A stretch of 64,000 nt of DNA from Pristionchus mayeri (GCA_036245805.1 BTRK01000001.1:37708995-37772994), one strand, 5' to 3'; counted from the stretch's first letter, positions 55,600 through 64,000 are shown. The notes: generated by a model not told the origin, from the sequence alone. A program made the numbers and translations.

Positions 55600-56040
55600 G
55601 TTGAATCCTTCTAACCGATCCCTCCCTCCCTTCTCCACCCTTGCTCATTCCCTCGGAAGAGAATCTGAAGATGTCTTCCCGATCTCCTCCTCATCCTTCG
55701 TTTCTTCCTAACATTCAATTGGTCTTTTCTGTTCTATCATTATCACGATCTCCACTTCTTCCATAGTCTCAGCTCTCATCTGTTCCATCATTTCTTCTCA
55801 TCTCTCTTCCCTCACCCCGTTGTCCTTTTCCTTCATCTCCTCTTCTTTCCACCCCTCTGTCGTCCCTTCCTCCTCTGTCTCCGAAATATTTTGTTCCTCC
55901 TCCACCAGCTCAGTGAATCCTCTCCTTCAATCTTCGAATCCATCTCTTCTATCTCCGTCAATCTTTCCTCCTCGTCCTTCATCTTTTCCTTCATCCATTC
56001 CTCGTCTATCTTTCCCTTCCCACACAGATTGTAGAAGCCA
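55600..56040 (-). repeat. Degenerate purine/pyrimidine block, unit 2
   Basis: C/T-rich on the plus strand. On the minus strand short frames resemble Arg/Gly/Asp-rich sequence (DRRGMDEGKDEGRGG) interrupted by stops. About 100 bases at 55914-56013 match 59317-59412 in unit 3. Confidence 0.5.
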
Positions 56041-56202
56041 GGCCGCCACCCATAGTCTTCTAAGATACTAGTCCGGATGATCGCAGTCGGGCAATAATCG
56101 AAAATAACTGAAGACTACTTCACTGACAGAAAGTCTCGCGCGAAATTATGGGAGAAAGGGACAATATTTGGATATCATCCAAAGGTGATCTTCCAACCTA
56201 AT

Positions 56203-56296
56203 GAGCAATCGTCTGGCTCTCTCCAAATCTCATGTTCTCCCGCTTTCTCTAACCGGCGAGAGAGTGTGAGATATGGGAAGAGTCAGACCATAGCTC
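56203..56296. mobile_element. Subfamily B hairpin MITE in unit 2
   Basis: GAGCAATCGTCTGGCTCTCTCC...AGAGTCAGACCATAGCTC, flanks AACCTAAT and AACCTAGT (7/8). Its duplicate is at 60065-60158. Confidence 0.88.
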
Positions 56297-56571
56297 AACC
56301 TAGTGCTTCTTCCGATAATACTGAAAGTAGGAAGGATTGCAAGATTAGAATGGGCTCTTATGCTATTGATTCAATTGGGGAAATATCCATGCGGGCACTT
56401 TATTTCAGCAATTTTCTTTTATTTTCGAAACAGTTTCTGCAGTCCATCTCGCTTTTTATCATCCAGCTTATAGATTTATCAATATTAATATCCATTTCTT
56501 TACTCATCCCTTCTAAAAAGAGGAGGGCTGCCTCGACAGGGCGACTGATCTCTGAAGAAGTAGCCTGAAAA

Positions 56572-56662
56572 GGCACTAGGTCGGATGAGAATTATGACGC
56601 CATTCCGCGCTTGATACATCAAAGGCGGCATGACGACCTAGTTATCATCCGACCTAGTGCCC
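56572..56662. mobile_element. CRE-bearing MITE in unit 2
   Basis: GGCACTAGGTCGGATGAGAA...TTATCATCCGACCTAGTGCC, with GATACATC between GCCGCCTTTG-type arms. One CRE half has mutated to TGACGCC. Confidence 0.8.
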
Positions 56663-57033
56663 TCCTTCGTCTATCGGACTGGTGGTTGAGCTCTTTGAAT
56701 AAAGAGTCAATACCCCAGAAGTCATGTCTAGTTGTGTCTAGTTCTAGTGGTCATATCTAGTTTTAGTCATGCCTACTTCGAAAGTGCAAAGGGCAAACTA
56801 TGATGATTTTGATTTCTACAAACTTCCAAGCAAATAAACAAGTTGCAATAAATGAATTCAATTTTCTCGTAGGCAATTTAATTCGACACATATATGTATA
56901 CAAAACACGGCATTATCAGTGAAATATAAGATTATCATTTATTTCGGTGGTTCTGCGATTATAGTAGTCTCGATTACTTGAAACAATCATCAATCAATAA
57001 TCTGTTCTCCTTGAAGGCTGGCCCAATAATTCA

Positions 57034-57871
57034 TTATCCTTCCAAATTTGCGCTCGTCGAGTGGGAGAGCGGGGAGAATTCCACCTGGAATAGGGAGAAT
57101 GAGGAGTGGGGACACTCGTTTTGGTACCGTACTCGGAAGGGATCGATTCGAATAAAGCCCGGGTGTACGAGCCGGCACGCCTCGCCAACGACGCAGACAC
57201 CATTCGCTGCGTATGTCGGGCAAACTCTAAAGAGAACACGAGCAGAGATCAATCACGCACGTGTCCCGGCGAACTACCGTAACCTAGCGGACTCACTCGT
57301 CCGCAGGGTGAATGTACCAGCAACGGGCTCTACCGAATCGGTAGTTTGGGCCGGCAGGGCACAGCTTGCGGTAGCGGGTAATGCGACCCTGCAATGAGTG
57401 GGAGAGAGTAACATGATGCTGAGGCAACAATGGGAATCACTACAGCACACTCCGAGGGGTTACGGTAGAGGAGAGGGGAAAGGGTGGGGTACGATACCTT
57501 TCTAGGCTGCTCAACACGGCTGTCGACAAGGAATGGTCGAGGATCCGAGTGGGTGGAGCGGCTGGACTGATCCAGCTCAGAAGAGCCGACGGTGAGGGAA
57601 GGACCTCTCTTGGGAATCGCACCTGAAGGGTACGGTAGTTCGCCAGGTCAGACAGTAGAGCACTCTCGCAACTCACCTTGCTTCGGCCGCAGCCAACGAG
57701 TCGGAGTGGAGACTGCCGCAGCCTGAATCACGGTACCATTATCGAGGGAAGAGCTAAGAGAAGGGTAGGACATGGTGCGGGAGATGGGTTGAAGGGGGAG
57801 GGAGTACGTACCTTGGCGGTAAAATTCGGCAAAGCTTTGCCATTGCGAGCGTAGATGGGCTGGGGCAACAT
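57034..57871 (-). CDS. CCCH zinc-finger protein, tandem copy 2 (finger 1 missing a Cys)
   Basis: Minus strand, exons 57812-57871, 57677-57722, 57498-57622, 57297-57388 and 57034-57226 in phase. The exon equivalent to 43479-43544 of copy 1 is absent. The start MLPQPIYARNGKALP is nearly identical to copy 1. Blocks STPTRWLRPK and AIPKRG are conserved; the third exon is longer. Finger 1 reads CPAGPNYRFG...CWYIH: the second zinc ligand is Tyr instead of Cys. Finger 2 is a perfect C-x8-C-x5-C-x3-H. The TATA-like TTTAAAAG lies 50 bases upstream of the ATG. Either a one-finger functional variant or an early stage of decay. Confidence 0.72.
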
Positions 57872-57919
57872 CTCACTACAGAACAGTGAAGAGAATATCT
57901 GGAGGAGGACAGGAGGGAC

Positions 57920-57927
57920 CTTTTAAA
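57920..57927 (-). promoter_or_regulatory. TATA-like box of CCCH copy 2
   Basis: Minus-strand TTTAAAAG at the position matching the TATA box of copy 1. Confidence 0.55.
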
Positions 57928-58149
57928 GGAGGAGAGAGATGATGTAAATGACCGAGATAGTGGGGAGACGAGGAGGACAATGGGACGGATTAGTAGTGAA
58001 ATTGGGATGGAAATTAGGGTATTTTGAGAAAATATGATTGAAATTATTTTTTGAACTGGCACGAAAAAACTTTTCGCTTTTTCTCGGCTGCACATGCAGC
58101 TAACAAAGCCAAAAAATTAACACCTTTAGCAAAACTGGAGAATAGTAAA

Positions 58150-58560
58150 GTATGAAGAAAGCTAATCATTGCCAATCGATAATTGTAGATCGAGGAGTTC
58201 CTGGCACGCGCCTTCAATTCAATCGTGAGCGAGACAAAAAGCGGTGTATTGTGCGCGGCAGTGGAGGCAACCCAGAGGGTGAGAAGAAATGAAAGAAGTA
58301 TTAATTGTGTTTTCATGATTCGTTCCGAGAACTAGAGCACCAACTAGTCCATTAGTTAAATAGTTGTCTCTTCTCCTGCAATTCCCGCCCCAATTCGACA
58401 TCAATAATTCCTTATTCTCTGAGGACGTTTACAAAACTACCCAGAACGAGTCGTATAGAGATGTTGTACAAAAATGATGCCAACAACATCTCATTTGATC
58501 CTTCGGCGATTCTCTCCCCGTCCCACCATCCGCTCATATCCATCAACGATTGAGCACAAA
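58150..58560 (+). pseudogene. Duplicated 3' end of glb-33 (unit 3)
   Basis: A nearly intact copy of glb-33 exon 21 (58187-58279) with its acceptor and a GTGAGAAG donor, and a partial exon 22 (58502-58555, 'ttcggcgattctctccccgt' to the stop). The first part of exon 22 is replaced. Confidence 0.85.
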
Positions 58561-58603
58561 AGACATACTCAACGATCGATTACTGTGTACTGTAAGTTTA
58601 TTC

Positions 58604-58781
58604 GGCACTAGGTCAGTTGAGAACCCACCACATGATAACAAAGAAAAGTACCCTTCTCCACCATGTTCACAGTAGGTTCCCAAAGTGTCAAAAATGTTTC
58701 TGTAAAAGTCCTACACAAGGATCCATTTTTGGTTCTCATCCAATATGCTCTGCTCCGACGGTTCTCACCCGGTGTAGTGCC
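58604..58781. mobile_element. Long-type CACTAGGTCGG MITE in unit 3
   Basis: GGCACTAGGTCAGTTGAGAACC...GTTCTCACCCGGTGTAGTGCC, with 'aaagtacccttctccaccat' and 'acaaggatccatttttgg' inside; orthologous to 54991-55138. Confidence 0.75.
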
Positions 58782-59211
58782 GTATATTCCTGATCTTTGA
58801 TCTCAAGGCTCGTGCTGATTGCACCAGAAAAAAATGAAGTTAGAGAATCCGTTTTCGCCCTTCCATGTTTTCAATATAGCAATATATTTAGATTTTCGAC
58901 CACCATCAAGCATGTGGTGTACTATTTTTAGTCCATGTGTCCGTGATTTATGCCAAAATTTGAAAAACAATTTTCCAAACTTATTTCTTGAATCTAAGCA
59001 ACATAAAGCCATTCGGTCACCAAAGCACCTGAAAGTTGAATTGATGGCGATCCTTTCACAATAAGAAATTATCGATTTTATCGTTGACCTATTTATCAGT
59101 TTTTGAAAGCGGATTTGGAATCAGCGCATTCGAATTAGTATACCCTCAAATGTTCGTGAAGATCGGCGAATGTGTCCAGAGACCAAAACCCATGTGAGAA
59201 AATTAGGTTTT

Positions 59212-59930
59212 TTAAAAATTTAATTCGCCTAGTGCCGGAAATAAAACATCCCATGTGGCCCAAGAGCTCAACATGATTTCGAAATCTCGTTTCACCTTCA
59301 TCGTAAAATAATTATTGAATCCTCTCCTTGGATCTTCGAATCCATCTCTTCTATCTCCATCAATCTTTCCTCCTCGTCCTTCATCTTTTCCTTCATCCAT
59401 TCCTCGTCTATCTCTCTCCCGATCCCCTCCTCTTCCATCTCTTTCTTCTCTATCTGTTCCTCTTCCTCCTGATATTCCTCCATTTCCTCCTCTTGCTTCA
59501 TTCCGATCTCCATCTCTTCCCTCTTCCTCCTCTCTCTGAGCTCCTCGCTTTCCGAACACTCCTCTACTTCCACCCTCTTCTCTTCCTAATCCGAAGTATC
59601 CTCCTTTTCCGCCATCATGTTTTCTTCCTCTCCTCTTCTTCCTTCATCCATCCTCTCATCTCTCTTCACTTCGAATCCTCGTCCTCCTCTTTACATCATA
59701 ATTCCGCCTGCCTTCGTAGTATCCTCCTCCTCTCACTCCTCGTCCCAATGAGTCACGCTCTCCTCTTCCTCCTTCAGTCCTAGCTTTACCTCCTCTTCCC
59801 GTTCCTTCCTCTCCTCTTCCCTCTTCAGTCCGAAAGTCGCCTCCTCATCCACTCTCTGGCTCTCCTTCTCTTCCTTCTTTCCTCTCGTCTCTTCCTCCTC
59901 TTTTTCCTGCACTTTCCTACTTCCGCACCG
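59212..59930 (-). repeat. Degenerate Gly/Arg-rich (RGG-like) block, unit 3
   Basis: The minus strand reads as broken RGG-type sequence: GRGGDRERDRRGMDEG, ARGGNGGISGGRG and, in another frame upstream, GRGEEGTGRGGKARTEGG and RGVRGGGYYEGRR before a stop. Frames shift at least once. Probably the relic of a Gly/Arg-rich (RNA-binding-like or gag-like) protein gene. The leucine-rich plus-strand ORF at 59328-59783 is its shadow. Confidence 0.45.
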
Positions 59931-60064
59931 GGCAATAATCGAAAATAGCTCCCTCCTCCAGTGTTTTCACTGAAGAATGCTTCACTGACAGAAAGTCTTG
60001 AAAGTATTTATCGGAGAAAGGGACAATATTTGGATATCATCCAAAGGTGATCATCCAACCTAGT

Positions 60065-60158
60065 GAGCAATCGTCTGGCTCTCTCCAAATCTCATGTTCT
60101 CCCGCTTTCTCTAACCGGCGAGAGAGTGTGAGATATGGGAAGAGTCAGACCATAGCTC
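60065..60158. mobile_element. Subfamily B hairpin MITE in unit 3
   Basis: Same as 56203-56296, with a perfect 8-bp target duplication AACCTAGT (60057-60064 and 60159-60166). The shared site shows the insertion preceded the segmental duplication. Confidence 0.92.
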
Positions 60159-60444
60159 AACCTAGTGCTTCTTCCGATGATAGTGAAAGTAGGAAGAATT
60201 GCAAGATTAGAATGGGCTCTTATGCTATTGATTCAATTGGGGAAATATCCATGCGGGCACTTTATTTCAGCAATTTTCTTTTATTTTCGAAACAGAGTTT
60301 CTGCAGTCCATCTCGCTTTTTATCATCCAGCTTATAGATTTACCAATATTAATATCCATTTCTTTGTTCACGAATATTTGCCCTTCTAATGGGTGGAGGG
60401 CTGCCTCTACCGGGCGACTGATCTCTGACGAAATAGCCTGAAAA

Positions 60445-60531
60445 GGCACTTGGTCGGATGAGAATTATGACGTCATTCCGACCTTGATACATCAAAGGCG
60501 GAATGACGTCCTAGTTATCATCCGACCTAGT
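60445..60531. mobile_element. CRE-bearing MITE in unit 3
   Basis: CACTTGGTCGGATGAGAATTATGACGTCATTCCG... mirrored by CGGAATGACGTC and TCATCCGACCTAG. Position matches the unit 2 copy. Confidence 0.8.
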
Positions 60532-60587
60532 TCATCTATCTGGCTGGTGATTGAGCTCTTAGAATAAAGAGTCAATACCCCCCCCCC

Positions 60588-60603
60588 CCCCCCGAAGTCA
60601 TGT
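60588..60603. repeat. C16 homopolymer
   Basis: Sixteen C; the equivalent place in unit 2 (about 56711) has only four. An expansion after duplication. Confidence 0.9.
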
Positions 60604-60857
60604 CTAGTTGTGTCTAGTTCTAGTTGTCATGTCTAGTTTTAGTCATGTCTACTGTGAAAGTGCAAATGGCAAATTATGATGATTTTGATTTCTACAAACT
60701 GCCAAGCAAATAAACAAGTTGCAATAAATGACCTCAATTAAATAAACTCAATTAAATATGGATTAAATGAATTCACTTTTCTCGTAGGCAATTTAATTCG
60801 ATTCGTATATGTATACAAAACACACACGGTATTATCAGTGAAATATACGACGGTCAT

Positions 60858-62015
60858 TTATTTCGGCGGTTCGGCGATTACAGTAGTCTCGTTTACGAAA
60901 CAATCTTCAATCAATAATTTACTCTCTTTGAATCGGAGAGAATTCCACCTGGAATGGAGACACTCGTTTTGGTACCGTACCTTGAATGGATTGACTCGAA
61001 TAGAGCCCGGGTGCACGAGCCGGCACACATCGCCATCGAAACATACGTTGACGGTGTACGTCGGGCAAACTCTAAATAGAGCACGAGCAGAGATCAATCA
61101 TGCACGTATCCCGGCGAACTACCGTAACCTAGCGGACTTAGTCTTTTTCCGGGTGTTGGCACCAACACTTCCCTCTACCGAATCTGCACTCGGGTCCGGC
61201 AGGGCACGCCTTACGGTATCTCGTGTTGATCGCCTGGAATGAGTGGGAGTGATGGAGAATGCTCACACGGAGTTGGGAAAACGACGGGAGTCAATACAGT
61301 ACACAACGACGGGTTACGGTAAGGACGAAGGCGAGGGTAGGATACGATACGGTACCTTGGAGATAGACTCCACGCGGGCACTTGCAAATGAGGAGAGAGG
61401 TCGAGAATCTGAAATTGCGCACTGTTACCGTAGCGAAAGGAGAACGCTACAGTATACTACAGCATCCACAGTATCCTCTACGGTACTGCTACTGCCCCTA
61501 GCATTCCCATCACTGACTGAATGAGTGAGTGGGCGTAGCTGTCCGGTGAGACATCACGCCGTCGCGCGCGAGAGAGGGCGAGACAACCTGAAACCGGTTA
61601 CGGTACAGATGCAATCGATATGTGAGAGAAGGGATCGAGGAGACGGTTGATTGGCGATTACCTGTTTGGCGATGGGGCGAGATGGAGAGAAGTCCGAGTG
61701 CGCTCCGCGGACGGGCTGATCCTCAGAAGCTACGACGGCCAGAGAAGATACTCCCTTGGTAATCGCGCCTGAAGAGTACGGTAGTTCGCCAGTTCAGCCA
61801 TTTGAGCACTCTCGCAACTCACCCAGCTTCGGCCGCAGCCAACGAGTCGGAGTGGGGAGTGGTGGTGCCTGAATCACGATTCCATTATCGAGGAAAGAGC
61901 TAGGAGTTGCGATAGGGGTATGACATGGTTTTTGAGGTGGGGGGGGGGGGGGGGGGTACGGTACCTGCTGTCCGAGAGCTCCATCTCCGGGTTGACCGTA
62001 GAAGAGCGGCAGCAT
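60858..62015 (-). CDS. CCCH zinc-finger protein, tandem copy 3 (lost splice donor)
   Basis: Minus strand, exons 61965-62015, 61823-61868, 61662-61768, 61356-61421, 61142-61233 and 60858-61071 by homology. The N-terminus differs (MLPLFYGQPGDGALGQQ). TPTRWLRPKLGAITKG and RPLSS blocks are conserved. Finger 1 is intact (C-x5-C-x6-C-x3-H, CPAGPECRFG...CWCQH). At the end of that exon the GAGTGAGTCC donor of copies 1 and 2 is GACTAAGTCC, so GT is lost and read-through meets TAA at 61138-61140. Finger 2 would be C-x7-C-x5-C-x3-H, one residue short. The product is probably a truncated one-finger protein or a pseudogene. A G18 run (61939-61956) lies next to the first donor. Confidence 0.65.
61939..61956. 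repeat. G18 homopolymer next to a splice donor
   Basis: Eighteen G on the plus strand (C18 in the transcript of CCCH copy 3), starting nine bases inside its first intron. Confidence 0.9.
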
Positions 62016-62061
62016 CTCAGTAGATGACGATACGAGTTTTTGAATGGGGACAGGATCAACC

Positions 62062-62070
62062 GTTTTATAG
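62062..62070 (-). promoter_or_regulatory. TATA box of CCCH copy 3
   Basis: Minus-strand CTATAAAAC about 50 bases before the ATG, matching copies 1 and 2. Confidence 0.6.
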
Positions 62071-62824
62071 GCAGAGAGAGAGAAGATGTAAATGACCGAG
62101 AGAGTGGAGAGACGAGGAGGACAACGGGACGGCTCATCAATGAAATCGAGATGGAAATTAGGGTATTTTGAGAAAAATAAGATTGAAATTATGTTTTGAA
62201 CTGGCGCGAAAACGAGATTTTCGTTTTTTCTATGCTATGCGTACAGATAGCGACTCTAAAAAAATTCGACACCACTATAGCACTATTAAAACGTTCCGAC
62301 AATGCTAGTTGGCCTCCTAAGCCGCTAAATCTCTGAGCCGGCTTTTAGTACTTTAATTATTATACTCTTAAAAGTGTTTTTAATTTCAATTCTTGTGTTC
62401 AATCATCACCACATGTCAGGCTATAGGGTTTGAAGAAAATATGCGGCTGAAAAGATTATAGGAAATAACTTTCTAATTTTTCGTTCCGCTTGTTTAGTCG
62501 CGTATTCGGCATGGTGTAGGACATGCATTTCTAACCCAATATTAGCAAGGTTGGAGGACCGTTAAGTATCCTAATCACTGCAGGAAATATGCCATTAGCT
62601 ATTTTCGATTTTTAATAATTTCAAAAAAAATATTTTAAAACACAAATTATTTCCAACATACTCACAATTCGAGGCCTAATTAGCAAGCAATCAATCAATT
62701 AGACGTTCCTGGATATATGCCCAGTTTGCCTCATCGCACCTCGATCGATCCAGGATTTGCGTAATCTTTCAGATAGAGGTGGGATGCTAAGGGGCCTTTA
62801 GAAACGCATGTATTCAACATAGAA

Positions 62825-63236
62825 AAATATCTCTCCCCGTCCCACCATCCCCTAATCTCCATCAACGATTGAATAAAAAGACGTAATTTCCTCTTTCGGT
62901 CACTCTATTGTTATTGCCCATGTAGTTCAAGGAATTGGCAAACTAATTTGACAACAAGTCGAAGATGTTGTCAAATTAGTGTTGTCAAATTCCCAAGATA
63001 CAGCATTATTTGACATGAATTGCCTGTTCGTTTCCTAGAAACTCGGACGCATTGATTCATTAATCTTTAATCTCCTATCACGAAAATGTGAGTGTTGCGG
63101 GCTCAACCATAGATACGAGTATTTTATAAAATACTCGTATCTATGGTTGAGCCTAAAATATCCGTGTTCATCTGTCTTCGTCAAATTTATGGACTGAAAT
63201 GCATTCTAAAAAGATCGTAAAAGGAGTCGGAAAGGA
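62825..63236. repeat. Unit 4 of the tandem duplication: glb-33 exon 22 fragment and linker block
   Basis: 62829-62873 repeats 'atctctccccgtcccaccat' to the glb-33 stop. 63028-63236 repeats the linker, here with a local inverted duplication of 'atagatacgagtattttata' around 63108-63150. No CCCH gene copy follows within the window. Confidence 0.8.
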
Positions 63237-63281
63237 AATAAATGTGGTTCTGTTCCTTATTTTCGGATCTTTCCTTTAACA

Positions 63282-63787
63282 ATGCGTGTTCTTCTTCCAC
63301 TCTTGATGTTGCTACTGTCGGAATGCTACTACTCAACGATCGTGAGCGACTATTGCAAGCAGTGAGTTTATTCATGATCTTTGATCTCTTAGTTGGCAGT
63401 ACAAGAAAAAATGAGATACGGAGAATCCGTTTTCAAACTACTTGTTTATGAATTTCACAATATTCTGTTCTTTTCAGATGCCAAGCAAGCTGCTCGCGAG
63501 ATAACGTGGGATATGTTTCATTTCATCATCTACACAAAATAACTATAAATATATTAAACATTCTGCAGACTCTGCCGAAACCCTACGCCGCAACCACTGC
63601 GAAATCTGCCAAAGCATGTCCTTCGTCGTAAGTAACTATTGTCAACATCGACATATCTCGTAATGAAAAGCCTAAACGAAAAGCCTTCAGTTCAAGGTGC
63701 GCGATACTGTGTCCCAGAATCGACAAGAAGAACGCCTTTTGCAAGGACCTTACAACAGTAACTGCCCACACTATGGCTTGTGAATGA
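63282..63787 (+). CDS. Small secreted Cys-rich peptide, unknown family
   Basis: Four exons in phase: 63282-63361, 63478-63505, 63569-63627 and 63691-63787 (TGA), about 87 residues. A signal peptide (MRVLLPLLMLLLSECYYS) is followed by a mature part with about seven to eight Cys spaced as C-x2-C-x3-C, then a Lys/Ala/Thr-rich linker, then C-x4-C-x3-C and later single Cys. Donors are GTGAGT, GTGGGA and GTAAGT; acceptors TTTTCAG, TTCTGCAG and CCTTCAG. The cysteine number suggests disulfide-bonded extracellular peptide. No known family is recognised, so role (antimicrobial, signalling, other) is open. Orphan copies of exon 1 occur upstream (54897) and a relic near 58580, so the gene is part of the tandem unit. 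Confidence 0.6.
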
Positions 63788-63857
63788 TGATTTATCCAGT
63801 AACAAGTCAAACGAGATCGATAAAAGGAGAGATCGATTCGATAAATGCCAATTTCTA

Positions 63858-63914
63858 TCACTTCTTCTCCCTCTTCTTTTCCACTTCCTCTTTCATCTCT
63901 TCTGGCGCCGCTTT
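63858..63914 (-). CDS. Last exon of a minus-strand gene (rest outside window or unresolved)
   Basis: Minus strand: acceptor TCATTACAG, then 19 in-frame codons rich in Glu and Lys (KAAPEEMKEEVEKKREKK) and TGA at 63858-63860. Convergent with the peptide gene, 70 bases away. Too short to name. Confidence 0.4.
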   Translation of the reverse strand, partial: KAAPEEMKEEVEKKREKK

Positions 63915-64000
63915 CTGTAATGACATGTTTCGAATCATGTCTGACAGTACTATTCCGAAAGTTAATTTTCAAGATTCAAAGTGAGCGAGGAAAGACGGAT

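Noticed and set aside
59328..59783. 151-codon leucine-rich ORF
   Set aside because: Follows from a C/T-rich strand that translates as Leu/Phe/Ser in any frame; the opposite strand has the more structured RGG-like sequence.
1..64000. CRISPR arrays, bacterial operons, Shine-Dalgarno sites, prophage
   Set aside because: The window has introns and nematode-type splice sites throughout; no evenly spaced direct repeats with unique spacers were seen. Short hairpins are MITEs with target duplications.

Overview
This is eukaryotic DNA and almost certainly nematode. Genes are split into many short exons (about 40-160 nt) with TTTCAG-type acceptors. ATGs of two genes sit directly behind strong acceptor sequences, as expected for spliced-leader trans-splicing. 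One gene is a seven-transmembrane receptor fused to a globin, an architecture known only from nematode GLB-33. The exon density and repeat load suggest a diplogastrid such as Pristionchus, but that is inference. All gene models were built by hand from splice signals and reading-phase continuity.

Left part (1-12 kb): the 3' end of one S28 serine carboxypeptidase (1010-1377), a second S28 gene with a signal peptide (1749 into the gap), a 500-base run of N (5729-6228), and a serpin (7104-11940) whose first exon or exons fall in the gap. The introns are full of inverted repeats, a TTAA MITE, a hairpin MITE with an 8-bp target duplication, and a tRNA-like sequence interrupted by a hairpin with a 14-C loop.

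Middle-left (12-29.8 kb): tRNA-like relics; two very large fold-back elements (13.1-14.0 and 14.1-15.8 kb); an AT-rich orphan gene ending at 17359; a long gene-poor, pyrimidine-rich stretch with many hairpin MITEs; and a small coiled-coil gene (24464-25793) that may be a bublin-like protein.

Centre (29.8-41.75 kb): a complete 22-exon glb-33 gene, with every exon junction in phase, encoding about 583 residues: seven membrane helices followed by a globin domain. Its introns carry a 1266-bp mariner-like element and further MITEs.

Right part (41-64 kb): a tandem segmental duplication. The 3' end of glb-33, a conserved linker, a small secreted Cys-rich peptide gene, MITEs, a degenerate Gly/Arg-rich block and a minus-strand two-finger CCCH zinc-finger gene recur three to four times in the same order. 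The CCCH gene is present three times (43.0-44.2, 57.0-57.9, 60.9-62.0 kb), each with a TATA-like promoter. One copy has lost a zinc ligand and another a splice donor. Embedded among the units are a Penelope-like reverse transcriptase fragment, a four-transmembrane gene on the minus strand, and an unrecognised gene whose exon is split by a 407-bp MITE.

The strongest candidates for something undescribed are a superfamily of about 90-112 bp hAT-type hairpin MITEs sharing one core, the evolving CCCH/secreted-peptide tandem array, and the C-tract hairpin tRNA-like gene.
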